From: a virus
DNA: 33,779 bases
IMG/VR virus record: IMGVR_UViG_3300013111_000617
Location: 1 to 33,779 of that record
Direction: 5' to 3' (one strand)
Shown here: piece after piece, positions 24,162 to 32,300 of the stretch
How the letters are laid out: each line of letters begins with the position of its first letter
Numbering within the stretch: position 1 is the first letter of the stretch
The notes under the pieces: model-generated
The model's database searches: none
What the model saw: the letters and a program-made list of their open reading frames with translations, nothing else
What the model was told of the DNA's origin: nothing
Program-made: the position numbers and the translations under genes

Positions 24162-26147
24162 ATGGATCTCTTCCTCGACGCACAGCCCACCACGGAGAAG
24201 ACGGCCGCGTCCATCGCTCGGATGGACAGCAACCCCGCCACGTGGTCCAAGCAGATCCTGCAGGAAGCGCACCGTCAGCTGCCCTTCCTCCAGGAGTACG
24301 ACATCTCGGTGAACCTCACGGACTCCGCCCCCGAGCAGGGCTACGCCATCGGGTACATCGAGGTGAAGAACCCCACCATGATGACCCCGGGCGACGAGCT
24401 GATCACCCAGCCGGTGAAGCACGGCCGCATCCCCATCATCATCCGGGAGTTCGAGCTGCACCCGCTCGACCTGTTCATGAAGGGGGACAAGTCGTACCCG
24501 CTGACGGAGGCGCGCTTCCGCCAGGCGATGTTCCGGCCGGAGGAGTTCGACGCCCCCGGGAACCTCCCGCCCGAGGTGAACATCGAGAACAACCTCGAGC
24601 CTCCCTTCGTGGGCAACCGCGGCGGCTTCCTCTCCACGGGCCGCGAGGTGACCAGCTCGGTGCGCGACCTGCCGCCGCTGCTGTACACGCTGGCGCCGCT
24701 GATGGACAACCAGACCATCGAGAAGGTGGCGGACATCGTCGCCTCCGACCCCACCGTGCAGGCACGGTTCCGGGACAACCCCGACGCCGCGGCGAGCCTC
24801 GGGTTCCTGGCGGGCTCCAGCGAGATGGAGAAGGCCTCGTCCGATGAGGTGTGGTCCTCCGTGGTCGAGCGCATCAAGCCCAACGTCATCCAGGTGGAGA
24901 AGCTGGCCAGCGGGAAGTACCGGGTGAAGTGGGCCAACTCCGAGGCGTTCGCGCCCCAGGAGGCAGAGATGGTGCAGCCCCAGGTCGAGGAGATGGCGGG
25001 CGAGGAAGCCATCGGTGGCCTCGGCGAGGGCGAGAACCTCACCGTGTCCCCCGACGCCGGCCCCACCCCGATGACGGAGCCGGAGCTGGACCTCAAGGCC
25101 ATCGCCGAGTTCGGCCAGTGGAAGGTCGTGTCCCTGGACGGGCGTGAGCTGGTCGGCTGGGTGTTCCCCCAGCTCCTGAGCTTCGACGGGGAGTCCCTCC
25201 CCATGGCGCTGTTCACCAACGGCTCGGAGTACAGCATCCAGGGCGCCATCGCGGGCAGCCGCGTGGGCCAGGGGGTGAACCTCCCCCACTCCGACCCCCA
25301 GGGCTACGGCTGCTTCTACTACATCTCCGAGGGCACGGCGCGCGCGACCATCCCCTTCCAGATCGAGGCCCTCGACGAGACCGGGGAGTCCCGCACCTAC
25401 TCGGTGAGCACCGACATGGGCGAGGAGTTCCAGGTGCAGGTGGTCCCGCAGCTGCAGGTCATCACGCCCATGGGCGAGGGGATGTACGGGGTGCCCGAGC
25501 ACTTCGGCTTCCTCCCCCTGACCGGGCAGCTGACCAAGCTGGTGGAGGATCCCGCGGCCCTGACCAAGGAGTCCGAGGCCCGGGAGATCGCCGACTGGGG
25601 CGAGGTCATCACCGACGGCACCGTCTACAGCCTGAGCGGCCGGCCGTTCGAGAAGCTGGCGGACTCCGTCAAGAGCTTCATCGACAGGCCGGCGGCCGAG
25701 TTCCTCCTGGTCTCCGCCGGGGCCAACCCCAGCGAGGTCAAGGAGAAGCTCGCCGTCGCCGCCGAGTTCGGCGGCGCGTCGTTCACCTTCAACAACCTCC
25801 GGCAGATCACCCCGTTCGTCGAGGTCTACGAGGACTCGATCAAGACCGCCAGCGCCGTGCGGGGCAAGCTCCCCGAGCCCCGGCTGCTGGTCAAGGAGGC
25901 AGCCGACGTGGCCGTCGGTGACGGCACCGCCGTCGACGCCGTGCTGTCGCTGGGGTTCCTCACCCCCGAGACGGTGTCGGTCTTCCTCTCCTACATCCCG
26001 TACCTGGAGGACACCATCAACCGGCTGGCTGACCTGCTGATGGCCACCCGGATGGGCCTCCGCATCATGAACGAGAGCTCGGTCCGCACGGCGCTGTTCT
26101 CCCTGGAGGAGACGCTCAACGGCCTGAAGCTGCTGGCGCAGGCATGA
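24162..26147 (+). CDS. Large structural protein of unknown function, with E-K-x-A motifs
   Basis: 661 aa; ATG at 24162 with AGGAGA upstream. The N-terminus is MDLFLDAQPTTEKTA. Six K-[TVL]-A motifs occur (EKTA near 13, then EKVA, EKLA three times and IKTA). Residues about 90-190 have IEVKN and a Pro/Tyr-rich segment; the middle (about 320-460) is beta-rich with the hallmark Trp/Phe strands VSLDGRELVGWVFPQLL. The C-terminus is helical (LLMATRMGLRIMNESSVRT). It has only one cysteine. Directly after the spike gene and before the next by an ATGA overlap, it is probably a tail or baseplate component. I do not recognise the family. Confidence 0.7.
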   Translation: MDLFLDAQPTTEKTAASIARMDSNPATWSKQILQEAHRQLPFLQEYDISVNLTDSAPEQGYAIGYIEVKNPTMMTPGDELITQPVKHGRIPIIIREFELHPLDLFMKGDKSYPLTEARFRQAMFRPEEFDAPGNLPPEVNIENNLEPPFVGNRGGFLSTGREVTSSVRDLPPLLYTLAPLMDNQTIEKVADIVASDPTVQARFRDNPDAAASLGFLAGSSEMEKASSDEVWSSVVERIKPNVIQVEKLASGKYRVKWANSEAFAPQEAEMVQPQVEEMAGEEAIGGLGEGENLTVSPDAGPTPMTEPELDLKAIAEFGQWKVVSLDGRELVGWVFPQLLSFDGESLPMALFTNGSEYSIQGAIAGSRVGQGVNLPHSDPQGYGCFYYISEGTARATIPFQIEALDETGESRTYSVSTDMGEEFQVQVVPQLQVITPMGEGMYGVPEHFGFLPLTGQLTKLVEDPAALTKESEAREIADWGEVITDGTVYSLSGRPFEKLADSVKSFIDRPAAEFLLVSAGANPSEVKEKLAVAAEFGGASFTFNNLRQITPFVEVYEDSIKTASAVRGKLPEPRLLVKEAADVAVGDGTAVDAVLSLGFLTPETVSVFLSYIPYLEDTINRLADLLMATRMGLRIMNESSVRTALFSLEETLNGLKLLAQA

Positions 26148-27049
26148 GCACGGTCCTCGGCGAACGGCCTCGCCACCCGAGCGAGCGCTTCATCCTCTTC
26201 CTGCTGACCCAGCAGGACCCGGACGAGTGCCACACCGACGTCATCCTGGCGCAGCTGGATGCGTGCAAGCTCCCGCCGGCCCACGAGAACCACGTGGACG
26301 GCCTCCGCATGCTGCTCCTGCGGGACATCCCCAAGCCGTTCATGCCCAGGAACCGGCGGCACCAGAAGTCGATGGACTTCCTCCGCCAGCACGAGGTGTA
26401 CGACCTGCACCACCCCGGTCCCGCGGTGGAAGAAGCCGCGGCCATCCTGGGGGACTACCCGGTGCGCAGGAAGGTGGAGATCGGGCTGCTCGGCCGCATC
26501 TCCCACGCCCTCATCGCCCGAGAGATCGGGGACCAGCAGGGCGTGACGCTCACCGAGGAAGGCGTGAGCGCCTACGAGTACTTCTTCTGGGACGTCAGCA
26601 CGATGAGCCTCGAGGAGTGGGCGGCCATCATCGACCAGCAGCCCATCACCATGCTCATCCGGGACAACCAGATGTCCGCGCTGCAGTGCGGAGGCAAGGT
26701 CGCCCTGGCGAAGATGGGGCTGGACCCCAGCGTCGACCCCCAGGAGATGATCCAGGACATGCTGCGTCGCGTGTACCTGAACTTCGTGGAGGTGGACAAG
26801 GTCATCCCCCTGCACAAGGACAAGATCGGCATGCTCTCGAGCCTGGCGAGCACCGGCCTCGCGCTGTACAAGCAGGCGACCACCAGCGAGCACGCCCTCC
26901 GTCGACTGCTCAAGGACTTCGAGCGGATGAAGATGGAGACCAACGACGAGAACACACCGGCGCTGTCCGAGCTGGTGGACAAGGACGGGACCTTCACGGA
27001 CACTGCAGACATCATCCCGCTGCACGGCGGGGCGAAGAAGGGGAGCTGA
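26144..27049 (+). CDS. Unknown 301-aa protein, coupled to the upstream structural gene
   Basis: ATG at 26144 overlaps the previous stop (ATGA). Mostly helical with several Arg/His-rich helices (PFMPRNRRHQKSMDFLRQH). A central segment, LGRISHALIAREIGD, looks like a helix-turn-helix, followed by YEYFFWDVSTMSLEEWAAI. A similar HTH plus aromatic plan is seen in some DNA-packaging proteins, so a small-terminase-like or connector role is possible but weakly supported. The C-terminus is acidic (residues 260-301). It overlaps the next gene by one base (TGATG). Confidence 0.6.
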   Translation: MSTVLGERPRHPSERFILFLLTQQDPDECHTDVILAQLDACKLPPAHENHVDGLRMLLLRDIPKPFMPRNRRHQKSMDFLRQHEVYDLHHPGPAVEEAAAILGDYPVRRKVEIGLLGRISHALIAREIGDQQGVTLTEEGVSAYEYFFWDVSTMSLEEWAAIIDQQPITMLIRDNQMSALQCGGKVALAKMGLDPSVDPQEMIQDMLRRVYLNFVEVDKVIPLHKDKIGMLSSLASTGLALYKQATTSEHALRRLLKDFERMKMETNDENTPALSELVDKDGTFTDTADIIPLHGGAKKGS

Positions 27050-27390
27050 TGGAAGAGCAGGGAATCCAGATCAAGCCTGTCACCACGCTCCCGCTCGTGG
27101 ACTTCGGTCCGGTGAAGGTCGAGTGGGTCTTCAAGGACGGGAACATCATCTACCACATCTACCGCGGCACACTGCGGCGGTGGCCCGGTGAGCTGCACAT
27201 GCGGGACGTCCTCGGCGATGTCTTCGAGTCGCTCGGGGTCCCGTCCGACGACGTCGTCGGCTCCTACACCGAGGAGGTGGACAGCTGGGCCGTGCGAGCT
27301 CCCGGGGTGGGCGGGGACACCGAGGACCTGGTCCGGATGACTGCGACCTTCGGGGAGCGCCTGGCGGAGAAGCTGCGCCGTGCCTCCTGA
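27049..27390 (+). CDS. Unknown 113-aa protein
   Basis: ATG at 27049, sharing one base with the previous stop (TGATG). The N-terminal half is beta-rich (VKVEWVFKDGNIIYHIYRG), then a hinge and an acidic helix with C-terminal LAEKLRRAS. It is embedded in a longer non-coding frame but is clearly separate. No cysteine or catalytic motif. Its small size and position suggest a tail or head completion protein. Family not recognised. Confidence 0.65.
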   Translation: MEEQGIQIKPVTTLPLVDFGPVKVEWVFKDGNIIYHIYRGTLRRWPGELHMRDVLGDVFESLGVPSDDVVGSYTEEVDSWAVRAPGVGGDTEDLVRMTATFGERLAEKLRRAS

Positions 27391-28354
27391 CCTCCTGAAG
27401 CTGGCGGTCGAGGTAGGGGCGCTGCCCTCCCCGGCCATGCCCGAGCCCAAGCCGCTGGTGCCCTTCACCGTGGGAGCGCCCGACGCGAGCTGGGGCGAGC
27501 GGCTCAAGCGCAGGGAGGCACCGGCGGAGTACAAGCAGTACTCGCGCGGAGGGAAGTCGTTCTTGCTGGACAAGGACATCCCGATGCTGGAGACCCTGGA
27601 GGAGGGCGAGGCCGGGCTGGAGGCGATGCGCAAGGCCATCCGGGAGGGGATGGACAAGAACTGGACGCACCCCCAGGTGGCCATCCCACGGGACATCGAC
27701 CTGCTGAAGCGCTTCCCCGGCTTCCAGAAGAGCGTGCTCCCCGCCGTCCGCCTCCCGGGCGAGCCCCGAGGTAGTGACACCTGGCGGCGGGGCCGGCTGC
27801 ACGCCCACGAGTACGGCCCGGTCTGGCTGGTGCACGAGGACGCCCACGCTCCCCAGTCCAAGCGGGTCACGGACCTCAAGGGGGCGTTGAAGTTCAGGGA
27901 GATGTTGAACATCGAGGCAGCCAGGCACGCCCCCGAGGCCGGGAGGGCGCAGCTCCGTCGCTACCGGGCGCTGCGGCCCGTCGTGCTGAACACCCCGAAG
28001 GGGCGGTGGGAGCGGGAGAAGACCAGCGGGGTCGTGAAACTGGCGCAGAACCCCCCGCCCATGCAAGCTCCCGTCGACCCGACGGGGAACATGTGGGGGC
28101 TCGCCGGCGGCGCGGGCACCCTCCTCGCCGGCGGCCTGGCTGGGCGCGCCGCGCTGCCCCAGGTCGCAGGGAGCCGGGTGGCTCAGCACCTGCTGACCGA
28201 CGCGCAGGTGGCGACGGCGAAGCAGTGGGCCGCTCGTCGCGGCGCCCTCGGCGGCGCTCTCCTGGCGGCCTACCCCGCGTGGCGGGTGGCCCAGATGGTA
28301 GCCAACTCCCCGCGCAGGCACACTGCCTGGCAGCACCAGGTGTTCGGGTTCTGA
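27380..28354 (+). CDS. Probable virion protein with hydrophobic segments
   Basis: 324 aa from the GTG at 27380, overlapping the previous stop; GGAGAAG sits about eight bases upstream. N-terminal LLKLAVEVG includes one K-L-A motif, and VVKLAQN occurs later. A central segment HAHEYGPVWLVHEDAH (around 145-155) is His/aromatic-rich and may be a small domain found in phage polyvalent proteins. Two Gly/Ala-rich hydrophobic stretches (about 237-258 and 288-309) suggest membrane contact. No cysteines. It could be an internal virion or ejected protein; function not recognised. Confidence 0.65.
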   Translation: MPPDLLKLAVEVGALPSPAMPEPKPLVPFTVGAPDASWGERLKRREAPAEYKQYSRGGKSFLLDKDIPMLETLEEGEAGLEAMRKAIREGMDKNWTHPQVAIPRDIDLLKRFPGFQKSVLPAVRLPGEPRGSDTWRRGRLHAHEYGPVWLVHEDAHAPQSKRVTDLKGALKFREMLNIEAARHAPEAGRAQLRRYRALRPVVLNTPKGRWEREKTSGVVKLAQNPPPMQAPVDPTGNMWGLAGGAGTLLAGGLAGRAALPQVAGSRVAQHLLTDAQVATAKQWAARRGALGGALLAAYPAWRVAQMVANSPRRHTAWQHQVFGF

Positions 28355-28356
28355 GT

Positions 28357-29298
28357 ATGCGCCCCTCTGTCCCCGCCTTCCGAGACGAGCTCGAGCAGAT
28401 CGGCCTGGAGAAGGTGGCGGCCAACGTGCAGGCCCTTTGGTCTGCAGCGCAGCGGCTGGCTCGGCACGTCCGCCCGGACATGCAGAAGCACGTCCTCCAT
28501 GGGGACTGGCGTGTGGTAGGCAAGGAGGTCTTGCGGGCCGAGCGTCAGGGTCTCCCACTGGACTCGGTGATGCCTCGGATCTCTGAAGGCTTCCGCGAGT
28601 CCGCGGCGCGCCTGGGGCGTGAGGGCATCGAGGCGGGCCAGGTCTCTGTGCCGGGCGGGGCGCCCCACCTCATCCGTGGGTACAGGGGGTCGGACTTCAG
28701 TGCCATCGCCTTCCCCAAGCCCTCGAGCGTTCGTGCATCTGGTGGAGGTGAGGCGCGAAGTGCGATGGCTAGCCGGCGCGCGAAGGCCATCTACACCCGG
28801 AACAAGGCAGGCCTCGACCGAATCGCGGACACCCAGGGGCAGACCGCGGCGATGGCGCGCCTCACCCGCCTGACGGATGCTGAGATGCGGCGTGCAGCTA
28901 CACCCAGCGGCCCCATCATGAAGCGGACGACGGTACACAGCCACCCCTACGTTCAGGCTGGGTACTGGGGCCCCTCGGGGCACTTGCAGACTGAGGCGGC
29001 CAGGTCCGCCAAGAGGTCGGGGGACATGCTGAAGATGTGGAGACAGGAACCCCGCCTGCAGGCGGAGTTCCGGAAGATGGGCCCGCAGCTGGAGCGGGAG
29101 CATGCGATGGCCACCAGCAAGCTGCAGGACATCATGCCCTCAGCAGCGGACGTGGTGTCAGGCACGCGCCCACAGCAGATTGGCAGGTGGCAGGGTATCT
29201 TCTCTCCGCAGACCGGGAACACAGGCTTCTTCCGCTCCGGTGGGTACAAGCCGGACACCAAGACCCCGAGCCGCTGGTTCGCCATCAGCGGGAAGTGA
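28357..29298 (+). CDS. Virion-type protein with N-terminal EKVA leader and possible JAMM-like motif
   Basis: 313 aa from ATG at 28357, two bases after the previous stop; no strong ribosome-binding site. The N-terminus FRDELEQIGLEKVA matches the shared leader. The C-terminal half has VHSHP (194-197) followed, 68 residues later, by PSAADV (D265) and a Gly-rich NTGFFRSGGY strand. HxHP and a later SxxD are the metal ligands of JAMM/MPN proteases, but here the gap is much longer than in canonical JAMM proteins, and the upstream catalytic Glu is not obvious. No cysteines. A metallohydrolase is possible; the assignment is tentative. Confidence 0.55.
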   Translation: MRPSVPAFRDELEQIGLEKVAANVQALWSAAQRLARHVRPDMQKHVLHGDWRVVGKEVLRAERQGLPLDSVMPRISEGFRESAARLGREGIEAGQVSVPGGAPHLIRGYRGSDFSAIAFPKPSSVRASGGGEARSAMASRRAKAIYTRNKAGLDRIADTQGQTAAMARLTRLTDAEMRRAATPSGPIMKRTTVHSHPYVQAGYWGPSGHLQTEAARSAKRSGDMLKMWRQEPRLQAEFRKMGPQLEREHAMATSKLQDIMPSAADVVSGTRPQQIGRWQGIFSPQTGNTGFFRSGGYKPDTKTPSRWFAISGK

Positions 29299-29307
29299 GG
29301 TAGCGTA

Positions 29308-32300
29308 GTGCCCTTCAAGTCCGAGGCGCAGCGACGGAAATTCTACGCGATGGCTGCGCGCGGGGAGATCTCCGAGGAGACCCTGAAGGAGTGGCAGGAC
29401 TCCACGGGGGACAAGGAGCTGCCGGAGAAGGTGGGCAAGGAGAAGACTGCGCTCAACGAGCGGCTGCTCGCCCGCGCCTTCGGTAAGGAGCTGGAGCGTC
29501 ACGGACTGAAGGCGGGGGAGGTTCTGGACGAGCTGATCCACAACTACGGGAAGGTGGAGATCCCGAAGCGGCTGCGCAAGGGCATAGTGGGGTTTGCCAT
29601 CAAGACCTCCCCGGATGTGCGAGCGGGGCTGGACCCGCTCGCCGGATACTTCAAGGCAACACGCATGGTGACGCGCCTCCCACTGGACCACCCGGCGCGG
29701 AATGTAGACGCCGCGAGGAAGCGGTTCGTCGACATGGCGGAGAAGAGGTACTGGGAGAGAGCCGCAGCCGAGGCCAAGAGGGGCAGGGAGACAATGCTGT
29801 CCGGGAGGCACCAAGGCGCGGGCGCGGCCGTCCCCAAGGTACCAAGCACCGTCTCCGAAGAGGGGGCCGTCCTGGGGGGGACTACGTACAACCCCGATGC
29901 CATAGGGTACAAGGGGTCCAGGGCGCTCTCCACCTTGGGAGGCAGCGGGCCGGGAGAGAGATGGATTACCGCGCACCCCGATGTCGCTGCAGGGTACGCC
30001 CGCCGGCCCAGCCGCTTCGCCGCAGAGGCACGCATTTCCGCGCACGACTTGAGCCGGGCGAAGGATTGGACGGGCGGGTGGACGCCGCATATTGCACGAC
30101 CCCTAGCTGAGGGAGAGGTCGGTGCCCAGTCTCCAGAGGCCCTCAAGGCCCTGCTGGGGGAGGCTGAGGCCGGGATACTCCGGAGGAAGGGCAACTTCTG
30201 GGGCCGGTCGCCTACCTATGAGGGGGTTGCCACTGCTGATGATCTCGCCCGCTCGTTGCTCGCCGAGTACAAGCAACTGCCCGGCGGGGGGTACATGCGC
30301 GTGCGTGGGGCCCCAGTACTCGGAGAGTGGTCGGCCGCGGCCCCGCAGGTCAAGGTGAGCCACGTGAAGGAGGCCAAGCAGGTCCGACTCGGCCCACCGC
30401 CCAAGCGGAACCGCAAGCAGTGGCCCTACCAGGGGACCATCAACTTCCGCGGCCTCGACATCCTGGTGGAGAACAAGCGAGGCACCGACCGGGTCTGGAC
30501 CGACGAGAACAGCAACGAGACGGGCCGTACCCGGATGCACCACCACTACGGGGAGGTGCGCCGGACCATGGGCCCCGACGGCGACCCCGTCGACGTGTTC
30601 GTCGGCCCCGACGCTGGGTCCGACGTGGTGTACATCGTCCACCAGATGAAGCGCCCCAAGTACAAGGAGTACGACGAGGACAAGTGCATGCTGGGGTTCC
30701 GCACCGCCAAGGAGGCGAAGGCGGCCTACCTCAAGCACTACGACAACCCCAAGTTCTTCGGCTCGATGACCACGATGTCGTTCGACGACTTCGCCAAGCT
30801 GCTCCGCCGGCGAGACGTGCGGGGCAAGCGGATCACCGAGGCACTCATCAAGGTGGGGGCGCAGCTGTTCTTCCCCTCGGTGAAGACCGCGTCGACGGTG
30901 CGGGAGCTGTTCCGCGAGGAGATGAGCAAGACCGGTGCAGCTCAGGGCGAAGAGAAGCTGGCCTCCTCTGAGTACGTGGTCCCCGAGAGGCAGTTCCGTC
31001 CTGGCGGCCTGGTTGGAGACTTCGCGGCCGGGATGGACCCCACAGGTACGTGGACCACTGGTCTGTCCAAGCGCACGGAGAGCCGGTACCCGACGGGCGG
31101 CGCGAAGGCACGGCATGCAGCGGGGTACGGAGCAGCTGTCACGGGTGGCTTGGTGGGGGGCGGTGTCCTCCTTCCCGGCACAGTCTCGGGCATCCTCGGG
31201 GCTGCACGTGGTGTAGCGCAGACCGGGGGAGGGGCTGGTCAGCGGGCACTGGGGGCAGCGCGCGGGTTCACCAAGGGGTTTGCCGCGCCCTTCAAGGGCC
31301 TAGCCCGTGGTGCCCGCCTGCACAGATGGATGCGGGGGGTGCACAAGGGTGGCCAGCCCATGCACGTCCCCGAGAGGATGGTCAGGGACGTCGCGGACAC
31401 AGCCAAGGGCGTGACCTTTGGCTCTCTGTTCCGTGGGAAGGGTGGGGCCCCCAACAACCTACTCCACGACGTGGGCTCCAAGATGCGGGCGGGTGGGGAG
31501 TATTCCCTCGACGACATCGCCAGCTTCCTGCACAGCAAGGGCTACGGGCCCGAGCAGATCACCTCGTACATGAAGCAGCGGGGGATGTCTCCTGAGCACA
31601 TCGGGCATGCGATGGAGCGGGTCAAGGGGCTGTCCCCAGAGCAGACAGGTGCCTGGCTCAGGCAGAAGGGGGTGTCCGAGGAGGTTGTCTCGAACTACCT
31701 CACGAGCCGAGGGCTCGCTCCGTCCTTCGTCACGGACGCCCTGACTGCCCGTGGGGTGACTCCGGCCAACGCACAGAAGGTCTGGGGGGAGCTCCAGAAG
31801 GTCACCAACCCGCAGCAGGCGGCCAAGATGCTGGAGGCCCACGGGCTCACCCCAGAACAGGCTGCGCAGATCCTACGGCAGCGTGGGGCGACTCTGGAAG
31901 GCGTGGGGCAGCACATGTCTGCCAAGGGGCTGGACGTCGCTGCGCAGACTCGACGCCTGGAGCAGTTCGGAGTGACCCCCGAGCGCGCAGGCAAGGTCTT
32001 CCAGGCGATGGAGGGGGCCACCCCCGAGCGCGCAGCTCAGATCCTGCGGGACTCCGGGGTCTCTCCAGAGAACATCGTCAAGGTGCTGGCCGAGCGTGGC
32101 GTGGGGCAGAGGGCAGCCACCTTCGCCGTCGAGCGTCTCGGGGTGTCCCGGGATGCCGCGAGTCGGCTGTTTGCCAACATCCACAAGATCACCCCGGAAG
32201 CTGCAGCGAAGAGGCTCCAACAAGAGATTGGGAACCAGAAGCTGACGAGGGGTCAGATCGAGGACTTCATTCGGAGGCAGGTGGTCACTCCCGAGAAGGC

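Noticed and set aside
23796-25502. Long minus-strand frame across the spike and structural genes
   Set aside because: Antisense shadow of two well-supported plus-strand genes.
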